This document shows, piece after piece, positions 1 through 10,777 of a stretch of DNA of 64,000 nt. Each line of letters begins with the position of its first letter. The first letter of the stretch is position 1. The notes under the pieces are model-generated. The model searched no databases, was not told the DNA's origin, and saw only the letters and a program-made list of their open reading frames with translations. The stretch is from Romanomermis culicivorax (lineage: Eukaryota > Nematoda > Enoplea > Mermithida > Mermithidae). Location of the stretch: assembly GCA_963922205.1 (NCBI GenBank), contig CAWUHX010000258.1, positions 248,001 through 312,000 of the forward strand. The letters are read 5' to 3'. The position numbers were made by a program, and so were the translations under genes.

Positions 1-2
1 TG

Positions 3-608
3 ATGATATTCCTTATGTTTGAGTATGCGCCACTTACCGCTGAGCAGATCGGTAAACAATCAGTCTCAGCCAAAGTGTTTGCAAACATCATGCTGTTACA
101 GGAATATCGGAGTGCCACTGCTTCCGATGTTTTTAAGACTGCCTATCTCTTGGTGATGTATAATTACAGTCAACAAGCGGCAGAGATGGATGTCAAAAGG
201 TCAGGTAGCCCAAGTCCTCTGACTACTGCTAAATTTAGCAAAGTTCAGAACGATGCGGGACAGACCTTTCGAGCACCTGGACTCGCAAGCAGTCAAACTA
301 GTGGTCAAAGAGCCACGGTTGGTATAGCCAACCAGGTCTCCGCTGGCCCCAGTACTGGAACTGGGCAAGCCTCCAGAACCGTTCCGAAACAACAGCAACC
401 TATACAGCATCCATAGGGTGCTAGGGGAGCTCGTGGAGGACGGGGAAGGGGTGCCCAACCAGGCCAGTTTCATTCTAATAATCGGAACAGGGGCAGAGCT
501 GGTTAGGTTGGTGGCCGAGGTATATACCGAGGACAACACCCTCGTGGTGCATTCCCAGGTCGCGGAGGTCATCAACAAGGCCAGCAGCAAGGTGGCGGGC
601 AGCAACAA
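3..608 (+). pseudogene. Gag-like or RGG-rich protein remnant with in-frame stops
   Basis: One reading frame stays open from the window edge to a TAG at 414-416. It then continues in the same frame through a second TAG at about 505 to a TAA at 606-608. The first 60 or so residues look like a folded alpha-helical domain (FANIMLLQEYRSATASDVFK). The middle is Ser/Thr/Gln/Pro-rich, and the region after the first stop is an RGG/RG-rich tail ending in poly-Gln/Gly. A helical domain followed by a basic RGG tail is common in retroelement Gag proteins, viral-type nucleoproteins and RNA-binding proteins. I recognise no specific family. The in-frame stops make an intact product unlikely. The 5' part is cut by the window edge. 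Confidence 0.35.
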
Positions 609-639
609 TAAATTTTAGCCCCAAAAATCTTGGTCTAAA

Positions 640-2120
640 ATCCTCCGTTCTTGATTCATATTTCATTTATTCAAAAAACACAAAAAATACAAAAACATAA
701 TAAGATCACAAAAAACCCAAAAACATTACAAAATACAAAACACAAAAATATTATTTAAACTTTTGGTTGTGTTGTTGCCTTTCGAAATCTCATTTTGGCC
801 AAGCTCATCGCTTGAGTCCACATTTTTGGTTTAAAATTTCTTTCACTTATTTTTGCATTCATTATTTTTTCTCGTATTTCAATCTCGTCAAATTTTGCCT
901 CGTATATTTTTCTTGTCGTTTTTTGGTGCTGTTGTAAATTATTTTCTTGTCATTTGTGCCTCATATTTTTAAAATTTTTGCTCAATATTTTCTCGCCCTA
1001 CTAGTTTTGTAAATACTTGTTCGTCATATCGTATTTTAAATTTTTGGTACAAAAAATCGACGGTGAACCGAAATGGGCGATGGAGCGGACGAAAGTAGCC
1101 GATTACTGCAAGGATTGGGATGCTGCTACCAAAGACACTCCACATCACTCAATGGGACGAAACAATCAATAGTGGAGGAAGGTACCTAGGAGCCTCATGG
1201 CACGCTGGCGAAGCCAGGGAAAAGACAAGCCAACGGGGAGTCGTCGATCCGTCAGGTGCTGGATCAGTGGTCGATCGTGCCGCGGCATCTCAGTGGACAG
1301 ACCTGGGTAACCTTGTAAAAAGACTCGACGTTGGAGGTGGTCTTGACCCGTACACCCTTCAGGGTCAGGTCAGGATGATTATGACCCGTACACCCTTCGG
1401 GGTCGAATCATAATCTTTTTATAAAGTTGGGATCCAGTAGTAGGTCACACCGTAAAAGGTAAAAGTCCTGCTCACAGTTTCATTCTTCACCTCCCGTTGG
1501 TCAGTTTCAAGGCCCGAGGGATGTTGGGGATGTGCTTACGGCAGTAGCAATCCCACATCTATGCAAAATTGGTGAATCGACAAAGTTACGATTCCACCAA
1601 AAAAGAGCAATGTTGGTCATTCTTACATTCTCGTAATTTTGGTGTGTCGTGGGTGAGTCGCGTCCGTTTTTATTGTGTTGTTCTTTTACGCCTAGTAAAG
1701 GCAAGCGTTGACAGCCTGACACCCAAATTTACATATTAGTAGTAATATTATTATCATTTATTATTTACTGTATTATTACTTGCGCATTAAGCAGAAGGGG
1801 GAGCCGCATTACACGGGAGCCAAAGCCAAGGTAAAGCCCCAGCTCCTTTGGATATTATTATAGTGAGTTCTGTTTATTTGTGTAAACCTTTAGGAGGCAT
1901 CTGGGGAGACCCTGAGTGCCCTTCGATTGCAAGAGTTAGAGTTTCCAGTTGCTTATTAGTGACTGAAGGTTGTGTTTATTTCTGCTTAAGGACTGTTGCA
2001 CTGTGTTCAGTTGATTGCTAATAGGAAGCTCCTTTGAGTGACCTACAGTAGTCAGTTGGATACAAGCCAATAGGACTTGAGTTATATTGCTGACATCCTC
2101 GGACTTCAGCAGAGATATAA
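640..2120. other. No gene seen; AT-rich spacer with small structured repeats
   Basis: The segment starts with an A-rich stretch (660-760), then a T-rich stretch (830-1040). A more GC-balanced part (1050-1720) could be an LTR or leader remnant of the element to its left, but no TGT...CA boundary pair can be shown. No open frame of convincing composition is present. Confidence 0.4.
1345..1413. repeat. Two 22-bp direct repeats, the second inside a stem-loop
   Basis: GACCCGTACACCCTTC followed by RGGGTC occurs at 1345-1366 and 1383-1404. Each copy is itself imperfectly palindromic (GACCC/GGGTC). The second is flanked by GATTATGACCC and GGGTCGAATCATAATC, giving a longer hairpin at about 1374-1413. 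Confidence 0.7.
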
Positions 2121-2124
2121 ATAT

Positions 2125-2435
2125 AACAATACTAATTCCGTATTAGCTGCTTATGTTACTTGTCACACTCGTCTCAAATGTATTCCTACATTGAAAAACT
2201 GCTACTAGATAGTGTACTGTATTTTAATACTGATATCTTGATATATTTGAGTAGGCCCTATGACCTAAATGAAGTGCGCATAGGTAGTTATTTAGGTGAA
2301 ATGACTGAACTCGAAAAATATTATGGAACAGACGTCTCTATTTGTGAATTTGTCACAGGGGTCCTAAAAATTATGGTTATAAAGTTCTTGTAAAAAATGT
2401 AGAAAACTGTACTTTGAAAGAAAATGGCTTATAAG
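2125..2435 (+). pseudogene. Protein-primed family B DNA polymerase fragment (Polinton/Maverick type)
   Basis: This is a decayed piece of the palm region of a DNA_pol_B_2-type polymerase, spread over three frames. Frame 1 gives SVLAAYVTCHTRLK (about 2138-2180). Frame 2, from about 2178, gives YSYIEKL and then VLYFNTD, the counterpart of the catalytic YxDTDS motif with D-to-N and S-to-I changes, followed by GSYLGEMT. After a further shift near 2355, frame 3 gives GPKNYGYKVLVKN, matching the GGPKNY(G/A)Y signature downstream of the catalytic motif. Motif order and spacing fit Polinton/Maverick polymerases; related viral and plasmid polymerases are alternatives. At least two frameshifts and an altered catalytic motif make it non-functional. 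Only about 100 codons remain, and no integrase, capsid or ATPase gene is nearby. Confidence 0.85.
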
Positions 2436-2755
2436 TAAGGCTTCACTGGAGTCGAAGGCTTTAAGTACAGGTCGGCCCTGTACTAAAGGATAGGCCGAAA
2501 AATGTTATGTTTAACATGAAGACTAATGCTGTCTAGATTTTGATAGAAAACAATTGGTTGGTTTTGGAAAGAATTAAAACTTGATGTCAGAATCTACAAA
2601 CAAACAATCCTGAAAAAGTCTATTCAAAACACCATGCAGAAAGGAAAAGCTAACTTAATTTAGAAAAAGGCACTCATTCAATCACCTGAGATCTTATTAC
2701 GAGTAAAAAGTCATTAATGAGTAGATGGAGTTGGAACTCCCTTAGATGCACTTAC

Positions 2756-2977
2756 TGCATTTTTAGGCGCTCTTCTTCAGCCGCATCTGAAGATCCTTGA
2801 TGGGATGCACCGGCTTGGCCATCAAACTCGTCCCCGGCAATGCTATCCTCCTGGTCGTCAGCATTTGTTCCAGCAACATTAGAAAACTCAGTGTCTTCAT
2901 CGATGAATTTCTCTTGAGATATGTCACCCAGTTGGGAATCAAATGTTGTTTTTGAATCTTCTACTTTTTGTGATATG
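2756..2977 (-). CDS. Internal exon of an uncharacterised acidic host protein
   Basis: On the - strand a pyrimidine-rich acceptor (ttttacatttcag) precedes an open 222-bp exon of 73 whole codons plus partial codons at both ends. It is followed by a consensus donor, CA/GTAAGTG. The peptide is acidic and Ser/Asp/Glu/Gln-rich (ISQKVEDSKTTFDSQLGD... to AAEEERLKM), with no domain I recognise. The exon begins with one base of a split codon. That phase fits exactly the exon at 17103-17302, which ends with two bases of a codon (TG + C = Cys). If the donor is not used, the frame would end in TAA directly after ATG CAG, making it a terminal exon. No downstream exon was found in the remaining 2.7 kb, so the rest would lie outside the window. 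Confidence 0.6.
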
Positions 2978-3662
2978 CTGAAATGTAAAAGAAGTTTCAG
3001 ATTATTTTTTTATGGAACCATTTGCAAATTTTTAAAAGAATTTATTTGTGTAAGGATATATTAAAAATTCAAGTCTGTTTATGGAGATATTAATGGTGTT
3101 TATACTTTCTAAAATACGATACTTTATCACTGGCTGACTAAACTAATAGAAATATAAATTTTCCTCTTTTGCAAAAAATTTTTAACTCAATTACTGTCTA
3201 TACTCAGGAGGGTTTTTTTGTACATGACCCATTTTTACATGTACAAACGACAGCCAATATTTCATTTGTACAATTTGCACATAGCAAAAATAGGTATAAA
3301 TAAGTAACCTGTATGGCCAAAGACTAATAACCAAATCAGTGTAATTTCCAAATTTTATTTATAACTACAAAAAAATCATTAAAATTGAGCGAAAAATGAA
3401 AATTTTCGGGTTTCAAGTCTAATTTACGAGCATTGTGGAACAATTTGTCTAGAAAACTATCCAATAGCATAATGAATTTGCATTAGATGATACACCGATG
3501 GTTAGTTCTCCATGATGACAAGTGAATGCCCAAAACAGATGTTAATGTTTCTGGCTCCAAGCACCGGAAAATTTTTTTTGTGTATTGACATACGGTGACG
3601 CTGGAAAGTCAATTTTCCAAACATTTATTTCAAGAATTAGATTAAAATTTAGTGTTCAAAAG
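2978..3662. other. Intron or intergenic repeat; left part of a dispersed repeat (family C)
   Basis: No coding signal. From about 3590 the sequence matches a dispersed repeat also present at 30906, 38760 and 56020. This copy is split by the insertion at 3663-5934 and resumes at 5943. Confidence 0.5.
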
Positions 3663-3792
3663 TAGGGTTGTCCTAGGCCCCGGCACCAGGGCTAGGATTG
3701 CCCCGGCTCAGGGCAAGACTACAGAAAATTAGTATTTTTGATAGTATAACAAGCTCGATTTATTGAAAAATTGAAGTTAAGACTGTGACAAG

Positions 3793-5203
3793 CATGGCCG
3801 TGCGCAAGGGGGGGTGGGGGGGCGGCCGCCCCCCCCCCCATTGAGGCAGTAACTCTAAACCGAAAAGATGCGTTTTGGTGGGCTTTAAAAGGTCAAAATC
3901 TCAAAATTTTCCGGCGCTTCGCGCCGGTCATGGATATAATTATAACCAGGGCCGTATCCAGGAATTTTTGATAGGGGGGGCGACTTCAAAAATATAGACA
4001 ATTTTGAAGTGTCAAGAAAATATAGCGTAGTGTATGACTTTTCAGGTGTCTGCGGTTCGGCTTCACGTGTTATGGGCTCGGCTATAGGTGCTGCTATCGA
4101 TTCATTTTGAGCCGTTTGTTTTGATGATTGAAAACCAAACTGTTCTAAGCTACGTTTCATTATAATTTATAGTTGATATTTTTAAAATGCTACTCTGAAA
4201 AAATAATTTAATTTAAAGTTTTAGAATGAAAATTCAAGGATATTTGAATAGGTAATATGAACGTCAGTGTCACTAGTTTCCACCAACTGCTATTTATTAC
4301 AACAAGGGCTGGAAAAAAATTTTTCGTTACAACGACAGGGGGGGCTACCGCCCCCCCGCCCCCCCTCTAAATGCGGCCCTGATTATAACTATATTCTATC
4401 AGGCGCGGCCATTAGCATATCTACTTCGACTTACTAATTAATGCTCAACAGTTTCTATCAATCAAGTTAGATCGTTTCATTTTCTAATCGTTTACAGTCA
4501 ATTATGTCGCCGAAAATAGAGATTTTTCATCATGCCTCTCAATTTTTTCCCTCGACGATTGGAATTTTTTAAACGTTTGCAATCTGAACTTTTGCGTTTA
4601 TAGAAGGTGGAAATTGAAGACATTACTCTAGAACGCGATTTCAAAACATTTGTTCACGAATTATCTGTTGGAGAGATTTATTTTTCAGCGTTTTAGAATA
4701 CAAAAACCCAAAAATTTTGGAAGGCAAATTACGCTTCATCAGTCTGATTTTAATTTATTTCCCAACGTTATGAAGGTTCATTTTCCAGCGTTTTAGAAAG
4801 TGAAAATCAAAAAATTTTTCCGGCGCTCCGCGCCGGACCATTCTATAGAACACCAATATATTCTTCATGAGCTCATTTTGACTAACATAACCAGAATTTT
4901 CTCAATTTTTTCCCTCATTTTTGCAGGTTTCTGACTACAAATACAACAAAATGCTTGGGTATGCTCCTAAAATGCATAAAAAAGCAACCGTAGCCACATT
5001 ATAAGCGTTTTTAAAAATGTGGAAAATTTTTGGAAAATGAGAAAAAAAATTTTGGTTCCGGTTCTCATGTGGAAAAAATCTTCGAGGAAAAAAAACGATG
5101 ATGCACACAGTATATCCGCGTAAGATCAACATTTCCGGGGCTATTGAGTGAAAAAATCTAGTCCGCCCCACCCCCGCATGAAAAAATCCTGTGCACGGCC
5201 CTG
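3793..5203. mobile_element. Non-autonomous hAT-like element, TIR CAGGGCCGTGCGCA family, TSD GTGACAAG
   Basis: Ends are CATGGCCGTGCGCA and TGTGCACGGCCCTG, with a perfect 8-bp TSD GTGACAAG (3785-3792, 5204-5211). Without its nested insertion it is about 970 bp and aligns end to end with the copy at 10778-11810. It contains several GGCGCTTCGCGCC-type palindromes and a G-run/C-run palindrome just inside the left end (about 3810-3838). Confidence 0.9.
3947..4380. mobile_element. Nested hAT-like MITE with remnant transposase N-terminus, TSD ATTATAAC
   Basis: Ends CAGGGCCGTATCC and GCGGCCCTG are flanked by ATTATAAC (3939-3946, 4381-4388). The uninterrupted site is present in the paralogous element near 10912-10935. 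On the - strand, 4160 down to about 4000 encodes MKRSLEQFGFQSSKQTAQ and a Glu/Pro-rich stretch. This resembles the N-terminal leader of hAT or zinc-finger transposases, suggesting an internally deleted derivative of an autonomous copy. Confidence 0.9.
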
Positions 5204-5942
5204 GTGACAAGTAAATATTCAGTAGTTAGTTTGACAGTAATACTTTTATTAATCACTAAATTCACGTTCTATTTGGATAAAAGTTTAAAAGTTTTCATTA
5301 TATTTGGAACTGCACTCCAACTTCAATTGATTTTTCAGAAAACGTACAATTATATTATCTATTCTTTATAATTGATTTGCCTAAACTCCAGCATACATGT
5401 CAAAACATGTGTTCAAATTATTTAAGTAGTGTCCAAGAAGTTAGAGCTGAAGCAAATTCAGATTCGAGCCACAGTCATTCACTATGCAAAAGTGACAAAG
5501 AGAATGAAGATATTGACGAAGTTGTTATTTGGGAAGATAGTGATTTTTGATTTTTCTGCACAATTTTGTGATATCTTCAACTTTGTTCTCGAGCTTTTTC
5601 ATAAGTTTCTCTCTTCCAGTCATTAGCATGTATGCTAACATCCAAAAATTTCCATTAGCAAGGCTCTGGTTCCACTAGCACCATGCTAAAAAAACCTACA
5701 GATGAATCGATACAAGTTCATGTGTGCAATTCAGTTTATGTGTGAAATGCAATTATCTTAAAAATTTAATTTCTAATTTGACTCTTTCTAATCTATCTGT
5801 CAATGCAGTATCATAGCTGAGATGAGATGAAAAGAAAAAGAATCGCCTTAAAAAATTTTCGATGTGATACATGAAGTATGGTGCCACTAGTGAGGTATGT
5901 TAATATGTTATATGTCTGCCCCGGCACAACCCTATTCAAAAG

Positions 5943-6912
5943 TCGTAATTTTTAGAATTTTATTATTCGAAAAATTTTTAAACTAGTAATTTATTCGTTA
6001 ATTCCCATGAGCTTGGCCGAGAAGATATGAGTGGAAAATTAGAAATTTTGGAAAACTACTTCCATGAAGCTTCCGAATTGATTTTACATTAAGAAAGGAA
6101 TAATCGCTTCAAAAGGTTTACAGACTTGACGTATTGATCTTTCTCAAGAAATGTTCCAATGAAAAACTGTGAATCTTCATTAAATATCAAGATAAAATAT
6201 TGAAGATTACCACTTAAAACACGAGATAATACGTTTAAGATGATGGAAACTATTACATTAAATGATAGGTGAAGGTAGACATTCTGAAAGCCGTGTCTGA
6301 GCTAGGAAATACATATTAATGATAATTAAAGTTATAACCCGAAAATTTTGCGATTATGAACTTCTAAAATGCACCAAAATGCATATTTTCTGTCCTTATC
6401 CCCAAAATTTTCTCCCCTAAATGGGAAAGAGCCGTTTGTACATGTGCAAATGACTACCTCAATTTCGTTTGACCAAAAAACTTTTTATTTGCCTCCGGCA
6501 AAAAAAAAACACTGGTACTCAGTGTTTATTTTTTCTGCACTCGGCTTTCTGCACAGTGCAGAAAAGCCAAAAAAAAGTTTCTACACTGCTGTTTTCCCCT
6601 GTTACAATATAATAATGATGAATACAGGAAAAACGTAAATTAAATGTGTAATTCATTGATATCAGAAGTGTGTACATATATTATCAGAATTTTATTCCAT
6701 CTCATAAAATGAATTTCAAAATTAATTCACAAAATATTTTCACCAAAATCTTTGGCAGTTGATTTTAAAAGTTCAGAATCAATGACTGACACATTATAGA
6801 AGAGTATGTGTGATCAAACACATGACTCAAAAAATTCTGCCCCAGTGCAGGAATCACCAAAAAATAGTCTACACGAAACCTAAAAAGTCTGCACTGTTTA
6901 GAAAGAAACACT
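5943..6912. repeat. Right part of dispersed repeat family C and adjoining T-tract repeat
   Basis: About 5943-6330 continues the family C repeat interrupted at 3662. Around 6480-6600 lies a T-tract repeat with the palindromic word CTGCA (CTGCACAGTGCAG). There is no credible coding region. Confidence 0.5.
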
Positions 6913-6920
6913 CTCTGTAC

Positions 6921-7715
6921 TAGAGATGTATCGGTTCCAAAACTTTGGAAATATCGGGTCCTAGTCCGGGTCCAAAATTTTAAGAATTTCGCGTCCGGGT
7001 CCGGGTGTAGCAAAATGGTCGGGTAATTTCGGGTCCGGGTCCGCTATATTTTTACACATGCTGCGCTATTTTGTGTGACATACTTTCACCTTTGTGTATA
7101 TTTTCATATATACATTTTAAATCTAAGTCAGTCTCATAGTGATCTAAACAATAAAGTTTTATTTGTTACTTTTCATATTATAATAAATAATTGATGTGTC
7201 ATTACATTCTTCAATGTGAGTACTTGATTTCAGCTGAATTACTATAGTTGTGTTTAATAAACTACTTCTAAATTCATAAATGGCAAAAAACCAATACTGT
7301 TGTCAAAATTGTTCACAGGAAGATTTTACTGTATGATTTTTCATTCAGAAAATTGTTGAAGGCTAGTTGTATAAATCCAAAAATTTTTAGCTCTATGTGA
7401 GTTATGGTTTGGCAAAAGCCAAAAAGTTCCATTGTTTTAATACAGAAGCAATTCCGGAAAAACAGATTATATATTATACATCAGACCCGAATCAAAATTG
7501 TGACAATTTTTTCGGGTCCGGGTCCAAAATTTTGGAAATATCGGGTCCGGGTCCAGAACCGAATAAAAATTGTGACAATTTTTTCGGGTCCGGGTCCAAA
7601 ATTTTGGAAATATCGGGTCCGGGTCCAAAATTTTGAGAATATCGGGTCCGGATCCAGCAAAATGGTCGGGTAATTTCGGGTCCTATTTCGGGTCCGGGTA
7701 CCCGAAACATCTCTA
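6921..7715. mobile_element. Non-autonomous hAT-like element, TIR TAGAGATGT, near-perfect 8-bp TSD
   Basis: Left end TAGAGATGTATCGG and right end CCGAAACATCTCTA are flanked by CTCTGTAC (6913-6920) and GTCTGTAC (7716-7723). The interior is built from iterated CGGGTCCGGGTCC motifs, including a 72-bp tandem duplication starting at 7489 and 7561. The 60-140 codon frames crossing it are by-products of the repeat. Confidence 0.85.
7489..7632. repeat. 72-bp tandem repeat, two units
   Basis: Units begin at 7489 (GAATCAAAATTGTGAC) and 7561 (GAATAAAAATTGTGAC) and are almost identical. A third partial CGGGTCCGGGTCC block follows, and similar blocks lie near the left end of the same element (6955-7045). 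Confidence 0.85.
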
Positions 7716-8352
7716 GTCTGTACTTATATTTTAAATACCCGGTAATAATTTTTGGATAACTTTTCATGGAGTACAGAAAAATGTATATCATCATTAGAGC
7801 CCGGATGTTTATGTGCAATAAAATGGGAGAAAGTTTGCAAAAAAAAGCCAAAAAATGTGCAAAAGGTTTTTTGTCAAAAATATGCAAATTATGCTTTATA
7901 TAACTCGATAGCCAAATAGACATTACAAATTTTCTTTACTGGCATTATTTAAATAAACCATGTTTAACATTTCAATATTTTCAATTGCAAGACTCTGATG
8001 ATGATCAGCTAAAATAGAAGAAGGTTCTTTCTTCTGCGGTTCAATAGCAGCTTTGTGCTTAATGGACTGAATGTGTTGTGGCAGCACTGTCTTTTGATGT
8101 TTTTAATCATCTTTGATCACTGAATCACATGCATTACATTTAACTACTTGTCCATCAGTTACAATTTCACTGCCAGCAAACAAAAGACTTAACAAGATTT
8201 ATAAATGACAGTTTTCCACGCAATTTGGACATTATTTGATTACAAATGTTGTCCAACATTTGTACAAATGATAAAAAAGAACTAAGGACAATTTAATGTT
8301 TGAAAAAATTATTATTACACAGTATTTTCCATGTAAAAAATAGAAGCTGAAT

Positions 8353-9291
8353 TAGTGCTTCACACTCTGAAAATTTCAGGACCCGGGTACCCGGTCTTCA
8401 GGGTACCCGAGTTACCCGGGTATTTCGGGTACCCGGGTGCTATATGCGAGTTGTTAAGTCAGTGAATGAACGCAATTCATGAAAACTTCAAGAAAATTTT
8501 AAGGTAAGAACCTTGCAAAATTTTAAGAGACAAAAGTTATGACAGAACAATAGCACATTTTATTCAGACGAACGCTACACTTTCAATCAAATCATGGTAG
8601 CCTGGTCACTCATCACAACTATTTGATGAATCTATTTCCAAACCAGCCATCTCGCTAGGTCCAGGCTCTAATGTCTCTATCGGTTCATCATCGTCCGTTT
8701 CTGATTCAGAAATGTTTCGTTTTATGGATGAGCTGCATATATTGCAAATCCACGTGTCATCAGACACCAGATCAACTCCAAAATAATTATAGACAAAACT
8801 TTTTTTTGTAGACACAGGAATAAGCGTAAAAAACGACTAATCGGGAATAAAAAATTGAATAATGTGTTTTCCTCCTTAACTTTTCATGCCCCTTCCATCT
8901 TATACACAATGCATCTCAACTTTTATTATTTTCTGGAAGGGTATGCAGTACCGATATTTCATACCCGCAAAATTTCATTTTTCGATGTCTTTTTCATGTC
9001 TCCTTCCCGTGCTGCATTGTTGAAATCCATAGCGTTTTTTGTTGCTAAAAATACACTACAATGACTTTTTGTGAGCCATATAAGCGGCCATGTTAAACGA
9101 TGAGTAGATGCATGCACTGAATTAATGAGGGAGAATACGTTCATTCACTGTAACTAACACATAAATACTAGTTAATAGTGTATAGATATTTTGTTTATAA
9201 AATGTCTTGTCTAGACCCGGGTACTCGGGTAACCGGGTAAAACCCGGGTTTCATTTATTAAATTTACCCGGGTACCCGGTGTGAAGAACTA
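8353..9291. mobile_element. Decayed hAT element carrying a BED-finger relic, TIR TAG..CTTCACAC
   Basis: Left TAGTGCTTCACAC and right GTGTGAAGAACTA are inverted repeats. The flanks AGCTGAAT (8345-8352) and AGTTTAAT (9292-9299) agree at 6 of 8 positions. Subterminal ACCCGGGTACCCGG palindromes lie at both ends (8381-8440, 9214-9279). It encodes the BED-finger fragment at 8606-8815 in - orientation. A paralogous copy begins at 36786. Confidence 0.75.
8606..8815 (-). pseudogene. BED-type zinc-finger fragment of a hAT transposase
   Basis: The - strand frame reads MSTKKSFVYNYFGVDLV..., then TWICNICSSSIKRN, then an acidic Glu/Asp-rich tail ending in a stop. An aromatic FVYNYF segment followed by a W-x-C-x2-C pair is the start of a BED finger (DNA-binding domain of hAT and ZBED proteins). 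The distal His/Cys ligands are missing because the frame diverges into the acidic tail. A paralogous DNA segment at 44439-44525 preserves the acidic tail region. The catalytic domain is absent. It is an element relic, not a host gene. Confidence 0.6.
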
Positions 9292-9439
9292 AGTTTAATG
9301 AACATTATAACTTGCATCATAAAAATATGTAAAAAAGTGCAAAAGGCGAAAATATGTGCAAATACCTAAAAATTGTTTAAAAATATGCTGCACTATGCGC
9401 TAAAGTGCAGCTCATAAAGATCAGGTTTCTAATCATCAT

Positions 9440-10769
9440 TCCTACTAAATTGGTCATTAATTAATTACATATTACTTTTGTGACAAAATAATTAACATGA
9501 CTGAAACGTTTTCTTCCCTACCTTTTTATTCTTAATCGGAGCAGACTATCACTTGTACATATGTTAATTGAGATATCAATCAGAATGTCTCTCAGATGAA
9601 TACTCAGGGAACACATATGATATAAGTGAATGTTTTTATTGGAAAACTCTAAAGACAGGAAAATCAAAGAATGATACTGAGCTGGACTATGCCTGCAATA
9701 TCAAACTAAATTTATCAGGAATGTGAGCAATCATGATTAAATGCATCATAAATGGTGAATGATTTTCAGCCAACTTTATACGGATCTCTGTGTTCACATA
9801 GCCACTCATTCGGCTACTTTAATTACTGTGCTTCAATTGATGAACTTCTCTGTATAGTGGACTGTCCTGTGAATTTACACGATGCAGCTTTTGATACATG
9901 CTTTCGTAAATTTCTAATGAAACGCAGGTCATATAGGACTGCAAATCACCCCTGTAAGACCTCCAATTGGTTGGGGGGATGGTAAACCCCAAATCCAACA
10001 ATTATTCATATAGATAGAAGCTCTAAATTTACAATCTTAGAATGACGTTTTTATCATTTTTTCAATGCGGATTGTGAAGGGTCATGTTTCAAAACGTTTG
10101 GAAAACTCCAAATGAAATGGGAGAATGAAAATCTACGAAGTGATGAAAAACCTCAATTATAAGCAAAATATTGGTTGTCAACTATAGTAAAAGAGATGAA
10201 GTAAATTAATTGATAGAAACTGATGAAGGTTAGTTAGTAAGTGGAAGTAGATATGCTAATGGCCGCGCCTGATAGAGAACAATGACTATTATACTCATGA
10301 CCGGCGCAGAGCGCTGGGAAACTTTGAGAGTTGGACCTTCTGATGTTCACCAAAATGCATCATTTCGGTTTTGAAATCAAAAAAATTTTTCCCACAGAGA
10401 ACGGTGCCCAAAATTTTGTCTTGTAACTAATAAAAAAAGAGATAAGGTAATTCTGTTGATTCAAACTGTTGAAGGTTAATTAGTAAGTCGAAGTAAATAT
10501 ACTAATGGCCGTGGTTGATAGAAAACAATGACTGTTATACTCATTGACCGACCGGCACAAAGCGACGGAAAATTTTGAGATATTTCTCGGTAATGGACAC
10601 AAAATTGACATTTGACAAAGTACCAAAGGCGTGGCTTCCCCCTAAATACGAACTTGTACATACATATTACCTATTTTAGTAATGAGATGGAACAGGCAGG
10701 ATTCTTTTTGCACACAGCAATTGTGAAAAAAAAATTTTCAGCAAGTTGCAGCAACTGGGAGCCTGATAA
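9440..10769. other. No gene seen; fragments of dispersed repeats
   Basis: A CATACCTGTAA-type MITE end fragment lies near 9950-9990. Inverted partial copies of the interior of the 3793 family lie at about 10200-10590. A small GTTGCA-palindrome micro-element lies at about 10690-10768. No coding frame has recognisable composition. Confidence 0.5.
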
Positions 10770-10777
10770 CCCTTTAC

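Larger units (their letters stand above)
3663..5934. mobile_element. Non-autonomous hAT-like element, TIR TAGGGTTGT, TSD TTCAAAAG
   Basis: The left end TAGGGTTGTCCTAGGCCCC and right end CCGGCACAACCCTA form inverted repeats. They are flanked by a perfect 8-bp duplication TTCAAAAG (3655-3662 and 5935-5942). The same repeat at about 30970-30985 has the uninterrupted site, an empty-site confirmation. The element carries two nested insertions (3793-5203 and 3947-4380) and no transposase frame of its own. Confidence 0.85.
7795..9431. mobile_element. hAT-like element, TIR TAGAGCCCGG / TAGAAACCTG, TSD ATCATCAT
   Basis: The left end TAGAGCCCGGATGTTTATG and the inverse of the right end TAGAAACCTGATCTTTATG match. 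A perfect TSD ATCATCAT flanks them (7787-7794, 9432-9439). Subterminal GTGCAAAA motifs are iterated at both ends. A second element, 8353-9291, is inserted inside. Confidence 0.85.

Noticed and set aside
1345..1404. Spaced direct repeats resembling a minimal CRISPR
   Set aside because: Only two repeat units, in a eukaryotic sequence without cas genes; better seen as a small structured repeat.
3811..3838. G/C homopolymer palindrome as a special regulatory site
   Set aside because: Located just inside the left end of a hAT-like element and shared by its sister copy; explained as element structure.
7492..7923. 143-codon - strand reading frame
   Set aside because: It is the translation of the 72-bp CGGGTCC tandem repeat inside the 6921-7715 element; the peptide repeats with the DNA unit.
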